64,000 nt of DNA from Marinomonas sp. SBI8L. GTDB lineage: Bacteria > Pseudomonadota > Gammaproteobacteria > Pseudomonadales > Marinomonadaceae. The notes below the pieces were generated by a model. It searched no databases, was not told the origin of the DNA, and worked only from the letters and a program-made list of their open reading frames with translations. Every line of letters starts with the position of its first letter. The first letter of the stretch is position 1. The stretch spans positions 62,001-126,000 of the forward strand of contig NZ_JSEO01000001.1 in assembly GCF_001624705.1 (NCBI RefSeq). Direction: 5' to 3'. The position numbers and the translations under genes are program-made. This document shows, one piece after another, positions 53,432 through 62,543 of the stretch.

Positions 53432-55489
53432 ATGGCTTATGAATCCCTTTTTCAACCACTAAACATTAATAAATTGACCATTCGTAACCGAATTGTCAGT
53501 ACCGCCCACGCTGAGGTTTATGCAACTGATGGCGGTATGACAACCGACCGTTATGTTAAATACTATGAAGAAAAAGCCAAAGGTGGCTGTGGTCTGTGTA
53601 TTTGTGGTGGTTCCAGTGTGGTTTCCATTGATAGTCCTCAAGGATGGTGGAGCTCGGTTAACCTATCTACCGATCGTATTATTCCCCATTTCCAAAATTT
53701 AGCGGATGCTGTGCATAAGCACGGTGGCCGTATCATGATTCAAATTACCCACATGGGCCGTCGCTCTCGTTGGGATGGTGGTAACTGGTCTAACCTGCTT
53801 TCACCTTCTGGTATTCGTGAACCTGTTCACCGTGCTACTTGTAAAGTCATCGAAGAAGAAGAAATTCATCGCATCATCAAAGACTATGCACAAGCCGCTC
53901 GTCGTGCCAAAGAAGGCGGTTTAGACGGGGTCGAATTATCGGCTGTACACCAACACTTGATTGACCAATTCTGGTCTCCTCGTGTTAACCAAAGGGACGA
54001 CCAATGGGGTGGTAGTTTCGAAAACCGTATGCGTTTTGGTATGGAAGTGCTTAAAGCTGTCCGTGAAGAAGTGGGTCCTGACTTTGTTGTTGGCTTACGT
54101 ATCTGTGGTGATGAATTCCACCCAGATGGTCTTAACCAAGACGACATGAAAGAGATTGCGAAATACTACAATGACACAGGTCTTGTTGATTTCTTTGGTG
54201 TTGTCGGTTCTGGTTGTGATACTCACAACACCTTGGCTAACGTTATTCCTAACATGAGCTACCCGCCTGAGCCATTCCTACACTTGGCTGCTGGCATTAA
54301 AGAAATTGTTGATGTGCCGGTTATCCACGCCCAAAACATTAAAGATCCAAACCAAGCTGAGCGTATTCTCGATGCAGGTTATGTGGACTTTGTCGGTATG
54401 ACACGTGCTCACATTGCTGACCCTCACTTGATTGCCAAAATCAAGATGAACCAAGTTGACCAAATCCGTCAATGTGTGGGTGCTAACTATTGTATCGACC
54501 GTCAGTATCAAGGCTTGGACGTACTTTGTATCCAGAACGCGGCAACCTCCCGTGAACACATGGATATGCCTCACCTATTTGAAAAGACTACAGGCAAAAT
54601 TCAAAATGCGGTTGTAGTCGGTGGTGGTCCTGCGGGTATGGAAGCAGCACGTGTGCTGGCTGAACGCGGACACAAGGTGACTCTTATTGAAAGAGCACCA
54701 GAACTAGGTGGCCAGATCACGATCGCAGCGAAAGCGCCACAACGTGACCAGATTGCAGGTATCACGCGTTGGTTTGCACTTGAATTAGCTCGCCTTGGGG
54801 TAGATCTAAAACTGGATACAGCAGCCGATGCAGCCATGATTCGTGATATGAATGCGGACCTTGTTATCTTGGCAACTGGGGGTACACCTTTCCTTGAGCA
54901 AAACCCTCATTGGGGTGCGGCTGAAGGGTTAGTTGTCAGCTCTTGGGATATCCTAAATGGTACAGTTGCACCGGGCGAAAACGTCTTGGTTTACGATACT
55001 ATCTGTGAATTCTCAGGTATGTCTGCGGCTGATTACCTATCAAGCAATGGCGCGAAAGTTGAGCTTGTTACTGACGATACTAAACCTGGTGTGGGTATCG
55101 GTGGTACGACCTTCCCGACTTACTACAGAAGCTTGTATCAAAAAGAAGTCATCATGACCTCGGATATGATTCTTGAAAAAGTTTACCGCGAAGGTGACAA
55201 GTTGGTGGCGCTGCTTGAAAACGAATACACAGGTCAACAGGAAGAACGCTTAATTGACCAAGTTGTTGTTGAAAACGGTGTGCGTCCAAACGAAGTGCTT
55301 TACTACGAGCTTAAAGCAGACTCTATCAACAAAGGTCAGATGGACATCGAAGCTCTTTATGAAGGCAAGCTTCAGCCTGCCATTAAAAATGCTGATGGCA
55401 TGGTGTTATTCCGTATTGGTGACTGTGTGTCACAGCGAAATACACACGCGGCTATCTATGACGCATTACGTTTATGTAAAGAAATCTAA
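53432..55489 (+). CDS. dgcA: Dimethylglycine catabolism flavoprotein DgcA
   Basis: 685 residues. The N-terminal old-yellow-enzyme barrel (FQPLNINKLTIRNRIVSTAH, GGRIMIQITHMGRRSRWDGG, ELSAVHQHLIDQFWSPRVNQ) is followed by a linker with a cluster site and a C-terminal dinucleotide-binding domain (AVVVGGGPAGMEAARVLAER). This is the trimethylamine-dehydrogenase-like architecture of DgcA, which demethylates dimethylglycine to sarcosine. In the cluster loop I read Cys-348, Ala-351, Cys-354 and Cys-366, so one of the four ligands of trimethylamine dehydrogenase is replaced. ATG chosen with GAGGA upstream. Confidence 0.92.
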   Translation: MAYESLFQPLNINKLTIRNRIVSTAHAEVYATDGGMTTDRYVKYYEEKAKGGCGLCICGGSSVVSIDSPQGWWSSVNLSTDRIIPHFQNLADAVHKHGGRIMIQITHMGRRSRWDGGNWSNLLSPSGIREPVHRATCKVIEEEEIHRIIKDYAQAARRAKEGGLDGVELSAVHQHLIDQFWSPRVNQRDDQWGGSFENRMRFGMEVLKAVREEVGPDFVVGLRICGDEFHPDGLNQDDMKEIAKYYNDTGLVDFFGVVGSGCDTHNTLANVIPNMSYPPEPFLHLAAGIKEIVDVPVIHAQNIKDPNQAERILDAGYVDFVGMTRAHIADPHLIAKIKMNQVDQIRQCVGANYCIDRQYQGLDVLCIQNAATSREHMDMPHLFEKTTGKIQNAVVVGGGPAGMEAARVLAERGHKVTLIERAPELGGQITIAAKAPQRDQIAGITRWFALELARLGVDLKLDTAADAAMIRDMNADLVILATGGTPFLEQNPHWGAAEGLVVSSWDILNGTVAPGENVLVYDTICEFSGMSAADYLSSNGAKVELVTDDTKPGVGIGGTTFPTYYRSLYQKEVIMTSDMILEKVYREGDKLVALLENEYTGQQEERLIDQVVVENGVRPNEVLYYELKADSINKGQMDIEALYEGKLQPAIKNADGMVLFRIGDCVSQRNTHAAIYDALRLCKEI

Positions 55490-55497
55490 AGCCTACT

Positions 55498-55521
55498 AGG
55501 TGCTCACTTAGGTGAGCACCT
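55498..55521 (+). other. Intercistronic hairpin between dgcA and dgcB
   Basis: A perfect 10-bp stem (AGGTGCTCAC / GTGAGCACCT) with a 4-nt loop and no T run. It could be an mRNA stabiliser or a partial attenuator between the two genes. Confidence 0.65.
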
Positions 55522-55641
55522 TAACACAGCTTTAACTCCCTTCCTCTAGATTGCTACTCAGTTTAGGGGAAGTTTTAACACAGCTAAATTGAGCCTAGAT
55601 CTTACATTTATAGGCCCTTTTCTTTAGATGGATGAGTTAGC

Positions 55642-57624
55642 ATGCTAAATTCGCTATTACCTTCATTACTACCCTTTTTGGTTGTCCTAACCCTAAGTTT
55701 ATGGGTAATTGGTGCCATTCGACGCGTTAATATGTGGCGTCAAGGACAAGACAATCCTGTTGCTTTTTTCCCTGCGATAAAAGCCATTATTCCTCGTTAC
55801 CTTAATGACCTTCACCATGTGGTGGAGCGTGATAAATACATAAGTAATACCCATGTTGCCACCGCAGGCGGTTTTGTTTTATCCATGGTGCTTATTATTC
55901 TTGTGTATGTCTTTGGCCTTGCACCAGAGATTTTAGGCAAGCTTTTACTCGCTTCCCTTGCGATGATGTTTGTCGGTGCGTGTTTTGTTGCTAAACGTCG
56001 TATTAATCCTCCAAGCCGCTTATCTAAAGGGCCTTGGATGCGTTTACCTAAAAGCTTAATTAGCTTCTCTCTAAGCTTTTTCATCCTGACCTTACCTGCT
56101 TCCGGTGTGATTTCTGCGGATGCTTTTGGTTGGGTGCTTGTTGTGATCCTTTCAGCCTTTAGCTTTATGGGATTAACTGAAATGCTATTTGGCATGACTT
56201 GGGGCGGCCCAATGAAGCACGCCTTTGCCGGTGCGCTGCATTTAGGGTTTCACCCACGCCAAGACAGATTCAATGGCGGTCGTTCAACAGGCCTTAAAGC
56301 CTTAGACCTGAATCGCCCTATGGTAGATAAAGACGCCAAACTCGGTGTTGAAATGCCTGCTGACTTTAAATGGAACCAGTTATTAGGCTTTGATGCCTGC
56401 GTGCAATGCGGTCGCTGCGAATCTATGTGCCCTGCTTTTGCAGCAGGTCAGCCGCTAAATCCGAAAAAAGTCATTCAAGATATTGTGATCGGCATGAGCC
56501 ATGCGCAGGATGCCACGACAGAAGCGAACTACTATGGTTCTCCTTATCCAGAAAACCAAGGAGTTGAAGTTAAAGATCATAAAGGGGATATGCACCAGCC
56601 TATCGTCAATGGTCTGATCGAACCTGAAACGCTTTGGTCTTGTACTACTTGTCGCGCTTGCGTTGAAGAATGCCCTATGTTCATCGAGCATGTGGACGCC
56701 ATTGTTGATATGCGCCGCTTCTTAACCTTAGAAAAAGGTCAAACACCTGGACAAGGTACACAGGTTATCGACAACTTGATTGCCACAGATAACCCGAATG
56801 GTTATAACCCAACCCATAGAATGAACTGGGCGGCTGACCAAAACCTACCGCTAATGAAAGACGTTAAACGTACACAAGTTTTATTATGGATGGGTGATGC
56901 CGCCTTTGATATGCGTGGTCAACGTACATTAAGAGCCGTCGTGAAATTATTACGCTCTGCTAATGTTGAGTTTGCTGTATTGGGCAATGAAGAGAAAGAT
57001 TCAGGTGATTTAGCCCGCCGTTTAGGCGATGAAGCCACTTTCCAGCGTCTTGCTAATGCCAATATTGCTACATTGCGTCAATATCACTTTGATATGATAG
57101 TTACCGCAGACCCACACTCTTTCCATGTTATTGGCAATGAGTATGGTGAATTGGGTGGTCAATATAAAGTCTTGCACCATACCACCTTTATGAACGAACT
57201 AAGCGAGTCTGGTCGTCTACACTTAAAAGATGATTTACGCGGCAAAGTGACCTATCACGATCCGTGTTACCTTGGCCGTTATAATGGCGAATTTGAAGCC
57301 CCAAGATCACTACTTAAGTCTATGGGTGCAGATTTCGTTGAGATGGAGCGAAGTAATTTCCGTTCACGCTGTTGTGGCGGTGGTGGCGCAGCCCCTATTA
57401 CTGATATTCCAGGTGAGAAACGTATCCCTGATATGCGTATCGATGATGCGAATGCCACTGGCGCTGAGATAGTCGCGGTTGCCTGCCCTCAATGTGCACT
57501 CATGCTAGAAGGTGTGGTGACACCTAGGCCAGAAATTAAAGACATTGCTGAGTTATTAGTGGAGCAGTTAGTGATACAAGATGCTGCTGAATCTAATAAA
57601 CAAACTCCTGCGGAGGTTCATTAA
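55642..57624 (+). CDS. dgcB: Fe-S oxidoreductase DgcB of dimethylglycine catabolism
   Basis: 660 residues. About four N-terminal membrane helices (LLPFLVVLTLSLWVIGAI, AGGFVLSMVLIILVYVF and others) are followed by two [4Fe-4S] motifs (CVQCGRCESMCP and CTTCRACVEECP) and CCG-type cysteine motifs as in heterodisulfide reductase (HDPCYLGRYNG, RSRCCGGGGAAP, VACPQCALML). This is the membrane electron carrier expected to pass electrons from the DgcA/ETF system to the quinone pool. Its stop overlaps the ETF gene start by one base. Confidence 0.93.
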   Translation: MLNSLLPSLLPFLVVLTLSLWVIGAIRRVNMWRQGQDNPVAFFPAIKAIIPRYLNDLHHVVERDKYISNTHVATAGGFVLSMVLIILVYVFGLAPEILGKLLLASLAMMFVGACFVAKRRINPPSRLSKGPWMRLPKSLISFSLSFFILTLPASGVISADAFGWVLVVILSAFSFMGLTEMLFGMTWGGPMKHAFAGALHLGFHPRQDRFNGGRSTGLKALDLNRPMVDKDAKLGVEMPADFKWNQLLGFDACVQCGRCESMCPAFAAGQPLNPKKVIQDIVIGMSHAQDATTEANYYGSPYPENQGVEVKDHKGDMHQPIVNGLIEPETLWSCTTCRACVEECPMFIEHVDAIVDMRRFLTLEKGQTPGQGTQVIDNLIATDNPNGYNPTHRMNWAADQNLPLMKDVKRTQVLLWMGDAAFDMRGQRTLRAVVKLLRSANVEFAVLGNEEKDSGDLARRLGDEATFQRLANANIATLRQYHFDMIVTADPHSFHVIGNEYGELGGQYKVLHHTTFMNELSESGRLHLKDDLRGKVTYHDPCYLGRYNGEFEAPRSLLKSMGADFVEMERSNFRSRCCGGGGAAPITDIPGEKRIPDMRIDDANATGAEIVAVACPQCALMLEGVVTPRPEIKDIAELLVEQLVIQDAAESNKQTPAEVH

Positions 57625-58850
57625 TGGCTAATCATGTTAAACGCGTTGATCCGCATTTAGAGCGTATTAAACGTAATCGATTACACCCAAGGCATTTGGA
57701 GCTAACTGCGACGGCTATCTCTATGGGACCCAATGGCATTATTCGTAAAGACCCTCACAAAGTGGGCTTTATGGGGCCAAACGGTATCAAGCGTATTGAC
57801 CGTGCTAACCTCAATCAGGCTTCTGGCAATGTTGTCAGCCAGATGCAGATTGAAGAGCAAAAGCCAAAACATATTATTGAGTCACCGACCCGTTATATCG
57901 TGGTACTACCTGATCTTGCTGCTGGGCGTTTATCGTCACACGATAAAGATGTATTGGGTTATGCCCATACCTTAGCGGATGAAAATACCGCGGTTATTGC
58001 CATTGCGTTTGGAGAACATAAAGAATCAGGTTGGCAAGATGCTGGCGTGGATCGTTTATTAGAATTAAATGACGATATCTACCAAGGTTTCTCGCCAGAA
58101 GCCCGTATTCAAGCTCTGGTACAAATTGAGCAATCTCTTGATGTTACCCATTTCTTATTCCCAGATTCTATTGATGGTGGTGCAGATCTAGGCCGTCGTT
58201 TTGCGGCTGAGCTGGACTCTCGCCCTGTGACTCACGGCTGGAAGCCACTAGAAGACAGCATTATTTGTCGTGCTTCTGCTGGCACCCAAGATCTTACCAA
58301 AACATTAAGTAAAGTTATGTTGCTTGATGCCGAGGTCGCTGATCCGATTGACGAAACACAACATGCTGCCAGCACTCTGGATGAGCTTGAATTAGCCGTT
58401 TCTGCTAAAGCCTTAATTAATGACCTTGGCATGTTAGCGGTTAACCCTGCTGATATTAGCCTTTCTGTTGCACCATTTATTCTCTCTGGTGGTAATGGTA
58501 TTCGCGACTGGGATACTTTCCATCAAGCAGCAAGCATCTTGGGAGCAACCGAAGGCGCAAGCCGTGTGGCAGTGGATGATGGCTTTATGCCAAGACATCG
58601 CCAAGTGGGTGCATCTGGTATTTGGGTCAGCGCTCGTGTCTATATTGCCGTGGGGATTTCAGGTGCGGTACAGCACCTTCAAGGTATCTCTCAGGTAGAT
58701 AAGGTCATTGCCATTAATACCAATACCAAATGTGACATGATTAAACGTGCCGATTTGAGCATCATTGCAGACAGTACTGATATTCTTAACGCCCTAGTTG
58801 AACTAGTGCAAGCCCAAGAAGTTAGCGAGGGAGAATCACATGCCGCTTAG
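57624..58850 (+). CDS. etfA: Electron transfer flavoprotein alpha-type subunit
   Basis: 408 residues. The C-terminal FAD domain is clear (RQVGASGIWVSARVYIAVGI, SGAVQHLQGI, VIAINTNTKCDMIKRADLSI). The N-terminal region before residue 90 is longer than in housekeeping EtfA and has repeats of GPNGI. It forms a heterodimer with the product of the next gene and accepts electrons from DgcA. Its placement makes it a pathway-dedicated paralogue. The start overlaps dgcB (ATTAATGG), and the stop overlaps the next gene by 11 bp. Confidence 0.92.
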   Translation: MANHVKRVDPHLERIKRNRLHPRHLELTATAISMGPNGIIRKDPHKVGFMGPNGIKRIDRANLNQASGNVVSQMQIEEQKPKHIIESPTRYIVVLPDLAAGRLSSHDKDVLGYAHTLADENTAVIAIAFGEHKESGWQDAGVDRLLELNDDIYQGFSPEARIQALVQIEQSLDVTHFLFPDSIDGGADLGRRFAAELDSRPVTHGWKPLEDSIICRASAGTQDLTKTLSKVMLLDAEVADPIDETQHAASTLDELELAVSAKALINDLGMLAVNPADISLSVAPFILSGGNGIRDWDTFHQAASILGATEGASRVAVDDGFMPRHRQVGASGIWVSARVYIAVGISGAVQHLQGISQVDKVIAINTNTKCDMIKRADLSIIADSTDILNALVELVQAQEVSEGESHAA

Positions 58851-59616
58851 TCAACTAACGACACATACGCTTCTCTCTTTAGGTAAACACCCGCTTTCTG
58901 GTCGAACACGTCGTGCAGAGCAAGACGCTAAAGCCTTTGAACTCGCCGCAAAGCTAGGCCAATGCCTTGGCTTACATGCTGGTAACTACCAAGATGCAGA
59001 TGCACTTAAATCTTTTGCAGGCATGTCTATTGCGCCTGTCTGCATCCTTGAGATAGAACAGAGCTCTGATCCAGTGGCTGCTCTTAGCGCTTATTTCAAA
59101 CAAACTAAGAGCGATATCATACTCACAGGTAGCCAAGCTGAAAGAGGCGAAAGCTCAGGCATGCTGCCCTACTTACTCGGAAAATCATTGGACCTACCTG
59201 TGATTAACCAAGTTTGTGAAGTGGAGCAAACAGAAACAGGGCTGAATATCACTCAAGCTTTACCAAGGGGGGCAAGACGCGCATTAAGTGTTAAGCCACC
59301 TTGTATTCTCATCATAGATGAGAGTGCACCTGAAGCCAGACAAACCGCCTATGGCGCAGCTATGCGTGCCGAAGTGGGTAAGCTACAAGGTTATAATGAA
59401 GCCGATACCGATGCGGCGAATTTTAACTTTGAGGATGCCCGTAAAAAGCCTAAACGTATGAAGAAGATCAAAGCGAAAACCGCTGCTGATCGCTTTAAAG
59501 CAGCAACAGTGTCTCAAGCTAAAGGCGGTCAGGTAATTGAGCCTAAGACTAGCCAAGAAGGGGCAGAAGCGATTTTGAAGCTATTAAAAGAAGAAGGCTT
59601 AGTAAAAACAAATTAA
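58840..59616 (+). CDS. etfB: Electron transfer flavoprotein beta-type subunit
   Basis: 258 residues, partner of the preceding subunit. The ETF beta fold is seen in DIILTGSQAERGESSGMLPY, LLGKSLDLPVINQV and RGARRALSVKPPCIL, and a Lys-rich recognition segment (KKPKRMKKIKAK) near residue 205 probably docks to DgcA or DgcB. It closes the dgc operon, and a strong terminator follows. Confidence 0.92.
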   Translation: MPLSQLTTHTLLSLGKHPLSGRTRRAEQDAKAFELAAKLGQCLGLHAGNYQDADALKSFAGMSIAPVCILEIEQSSDPVAALSAYFKQTKSDIILTGSQAERGESSGMLPYLLGKSLDLPVINQVCEVEQTETGLNITQALPRGARRALSVKPPCILIIDESAPEARQTAYGAAMRAEVGKLQGYNEADTDAANFNFEDARKKPKRMKKIKAKTAADRFKAATVSQAKGGQVIEPKTSQEGAEAILKLLKEEGLVKTN

Positions 59617-59661
59617 AGTTTTAGCCCGCTCTTCATAGATAAAAAACCTAACGTTTAAACT

Positions 59662-59700
59662 GACCCCCAATAGTTGGACATCCAATTATTGGGGGTCTTT
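59662..59700 (+). terminator. Terminator after the dgc operon, built from IS-end-like repeats
   Basis: A 17-bp stem with one G-U pair (GACCCCCAATAGTTGGA with its complement, 59662-59678 and 59681-59697), a 2-nt loop and a run of T. The arms resemble the outer ends of IS3/IS150-type elements (TGACCCCCAATAGTTGGACA), so the hairpin may be a fused pair of IS ends. Confidence 0.85.
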
Positions 59701-59964
59701 TTATGTCAAAACATAGTCATTAGAGTAAGGATTAAGTTACAAATCTCTCCCTAAATTTCAGGCATTTCATATACACATTGGGGCGAGAGGACCGACTAGA
59801 AAACACCTCAAACAAAAATCCAGTTTCGTTAAATTTACTCATATTACTGATTTTAGACCATTCAAAACGTTTTGATTATTGATTTTTTTGTAATAAAACA
59901 TCGGCTATAACCCCTCATAATTACATACAAATACAGAAAAAAGTCTTACAGGCATTAATGCTAT

Positions 59965-59977
59965 GTTATATCATAAC
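59965..59977 (+). promoter_or_regulatory. Zur-box-like palindrome upstream of the ABC importer
   Basis: GTTATATCATAAC matches the central Zur consensus GTTATANTATAAC at all but one specified position. The outer bases match the full consensus less well. It lies about 50 bp before the binding-protein ATG, so a zinc-sensing repressor is plausible. Confidence 0.5.
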
Positions 59978-60029
59978 GCTTTTTCTAGAAATTACATTCC
60001 CCTTCGTTGATCCAAGAGCAAATACCTCT

Positions 60030-61544
60030 ATGAAATATTTAAAGAAATCCTTGATCATTGCCGCTTTGGCAGGCGCTGCTTTGTCTTTACAGGCACAAAC
60101 TATAACCATTACTTCCCCATGGGAGCTTAAATCCAAGGATCCAACCGTTGGCGGTTATGCATTCACACGTATGGGGATAACAGAAACATTAGTTAGCATC
60201 AATAAAGCAGGAGGACTGAAGCCTCAACTTGCTACTGACTGGTCTGTCAGTGATGATAAAAAGGTGTGGACTTTTACTTTACGCAACAATGTCACATTCA
60301 GTGATGGTGAAGCCCTTACTGCGGATGCGGTAATCCATGCCCTAGAAGTAGCTAAAGAGAAACCGGGCCCTTTGAAAGGCGTGCCAATTCTTTCTATGCA
60401 GAGCAAGAATAACTCTGTCGTCTTTACCTTAGAAAAACCTTATACCTTGCTGCCCGCAGCATTAGGACACCATACTACGATGATTTTATCACCTAAAGCG
60501 TATGACAAAGATGGTGATGTCAATCAGGTGGTTGGTACAGGTCCATTTAATGTTAAAGAGTTCACTCCGCCACAGCGTTTGAGTATTGTTAAAAAAGACG
60601 ATTATTGGGGAGAAAAAGCCAGCATTGATGAAATTGAATACATTGCGGCATCTCGTAGCGTAACTCGCGCATTGATGGCTGAAAGCAAGCCTTCCATTAT
60701 CGCATACAGTCTTGATGCAGCCAGCATTAGCCGTTTGAAGCACAATCCGAAACTCGATGTGATGAGTATCATGTTGCCACGTGTTATCACCATAAAAGTA
60801 AACCATAAGCACCCCTTCATGCAGGATATAAACGTTCGTCAAGCCATGAGCCAAGCCATCAACCGAAATGGTATTGCAGCCTCTTTGCTTCGTTCACCTG
60901 AAATCAAAACGACGCAACTGTTACCACCAAGCCTTTCACAATGGCACAACACAGATTTAGAACCTTTTCAATACAACGCTGATAACGCCAAAGCCTTGTT
61001 AGAAAAAGCCGGTTTTACCTTTAATGGTGAAGGCTATGCTGAAAAAGACGGCAAAGTTTTCGAAATCACAATGAGAACCTACTCTGACCGCCCTGAACTG
61101 CCATTAATCGCTAATGCGATCCAAGATCAATTCAAAAAAATTGGTATTAAAATGGACATTTCTATCGGCAGCTATACAGAAGTACCGGGTGGCCACCAAG
61201 ACGGTACGTTAGAAGTCGCGCTAATGTCACGTAACTACGCAACCGTACAATCACCACTTAACAACATCGCCAGCGATTTTGGCCGTGGTGGTGCGGATTG
61301 GGGTGCAATGAACTGGGAAAATGAAGCGGTTGCCAAAGCATTGGACGCGCTTAAATTAGATAATACCGATGATGCAGCTGATGCTAACCGTGCCTTGGTA
61401 ACCCGTGCCATTCAAGAAGAACTGCCTGTCATTCCTGTCATTTGGTATAAGCAATCTGTTGTTGTATCAAAAAACCTAAAAGGAGTTTCTCTTGATCCTT
61501 TCGATACGACATACCGCTTAAATGAAATTGAGTTAGTGAAATAA
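60030..61544 (+). CDS. Periplasmic binding protein of nickel/peptide-type ABC importer
   Basis: 504 residues from ATG 60030, which opens a clean signal peptide (MKYLKKSLIIAALAGAALSLQAQ); the longer frame from 59958 has no such start. It is an SBP_bac_5 protein (GGLKPQLATDWSVSDDKKVWTF, FSDGEALTADAVIHALE, VVGTGPFNVKEFTPPQRLSI). The family binds dipeptides, nickel or metal-metallophore complexes. It heads an operon with two permeases and an ATPase. The Zur-like site favours a metal or metal chelate, but the ligand is not proven. Confidence 0.88.
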   Translation: MKYLKKSLIIAALAGAALSLQAQTITITSPWELKSKDPTVGGYAFTRMGITETLVSINKAGGLKPQLATDWSVSDDKKVWTFTLRNNVTFSDGEALTADAVIHALEVAKEKPGPLKGVPILSMQSKNNSVVFTLEKPYTLLPAALGHHTTMILSPKAYDKDGDVNQVVGTGPFNVKEFTPPQRLSIVKKDDYWGEKASIDEIEYIAASRSVTRALMAESKPSIIAYSLDAASISRLKHNPKLDVMSIMLPRVITIKVNHKHPFMQDINVRQAMSQAINRNGIAASLLRSPEIKTTQLLPPSLSQWHNTDLEPFQYNADNAKALLEKAGFTFNGEGYAEKDGKVFEITMRTYSDRPELPLIANAIQDQFKKIGIKMDISIGSYTEVPGGHQDGTLEVALMSRNYATVQSPLNNIASDFGRGGADWGAMNWENEAVAKALDALKLDNTDDAADANRALVTRAIQEELPVIPVIWYKQSVVVSKNLKGVSLDPFDTTYRLNEIELVK

Positions 61545-61580
61545 CGCCCATTTAGATTAAAGGAAAAGACTGAACTCAGT

Positions 61581-62543
61581 ATGAAAAGACAAACCGTTAA
61601 CACTCTACTCAACATTCTCGCTTGGCGGTCCATCCAAGCTGTTTTTGTCGCGCTTTTCGTCGGCATTGTGTGCTTTTTTGCAGCACAAGGCTTAGGTGGA
61701 AACATGGCTTATCGCATTGCAGGTGGGCGCTATGGCATTGATTTGATGGATTCGAGCACAGCTGAAAGCGTTGCGCGCGAATTAGGGTTAGACCGCAGTT
61801 TATGGGTTCGATTGGTCGAATGGTTAGGCGATAGCTTAACCTTCAACTTCGGTAACTCATTAGTCAGTGGCTCCCCTGTCATTGAAGAAGTTGGGCACAC
61901 TTTGGGCCATTCATTAACACTTGCCGGTGCGAGTATTGTGTTATCGGTTTTTATTGCCGTACCTTTGGGCGTCTTGGCTGCAAAACACCCGAATTCTTGG
62001 TTCGACAAGACTCTGTTATTTTGTAGCGTGTCATTAAAATCCGTACCGAATTTTGTGATTGGTATTTTATTAGTCATGTTGTTTGCGGTGCAGATGAAAC
62101 TGCTGCCTGCTGCCGGACATGGTGATTTTTCCTACTTAATTTTACCTACTTTGACATTGGCGTTAGGGCTTGCTGCCGTCTCTGTGCAAGTAGTGAGAGA
62201 TAGCACACTAGGCGTACGTAACTCGACATACTTTTTGTTTTCGCGCATTAAAGGTTTATCGGATGCGCAAACATTCCAACGTCATGGTTGGCGTAATTTG
62301 CTCGTCCCCGTCGTGGCCTTTTTAGGCATTCAGTTTATTACGATTGTTGAAGGCGTTGTGGTGATTGAAACCTTATTTGCATGGCCGGGTATTGGCCACA
62401 GTTTAGTGCATGCCATCTTTGCAAGGGATATTCCTATCGTTCAAGGTGCTGCAGTGGCAATGGGATTAATTTTTGTAGCGATGAATGCATTAGTGGATAT
62501 CGCCGTACTGCTGCTCGATCCACGTGAAGGAGGTAAGTCATAA
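61581..62543 (+). CDS. ABC importer permease (DppB/NikB type)
   Basis: 320 residues with about six membrane helices. The DppB-type N-terminal region (ALFVGIVCFFAAQGLGGNMA) and the EAA loop near the C-terminus (RIKGLSDAQTFQRHGWRNLL) are seen, then FLGIQFITIVEGVVVIETLF. It forms the transmembrane pore with the next gene's product. The stop TAA and the next ATG overlap (TAATG). Confidence 0.93.
   Translation: MKRQTVNTLLNILAWRSIQAVFVALFVGIVCFFAAQGLGGNMAYRIAGGRYGIDLMDSSTAESVARELGLDRSLWVRLVEWLGDSLTFNFGNSLVSGSPVIEEVGHTLGHSLTLAGASIVLSVFIAVPLGVLAAKHPNSWFDKTLLFCSVSLKSVPNFVIGILLVMLFAVQMKLLPAAGHGDFSYLILPTLTLALGLAAVSVQVVRDSTLGVRNSTYFLFSRIKGLSDAQTFQRHGWRNLLVPVVAFLGIQFITIVEGVVVIETLFAWPGIGHSLVHAIFARDIPIVQGAAVAMGLIFVAMNALVDIAVLLLDPREGGKS

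Larger units (their letters stand above)
59617..60029. other. Intergenic region between dgc operon and ABC importer
   Basis: 413 bp with no supported gene. It holds the dgc terminator, a 14-bp palindrome TCAAAACGTTTTGA (59872-59885, the shape of a LacI-type site) and a Zur-like palindrome just upstream of the importer. Confidence 0.55.

Noticed and set aside
54278-54574. Antisense frame of 98 codons inside dgcA
   Set aside because: It lies fully within a strongly conserved gene on the other strand and has no ribosome site. Similar antisense frames inside ppaC, dgcB, ald and the purine permease gene were rejected for the same reason.
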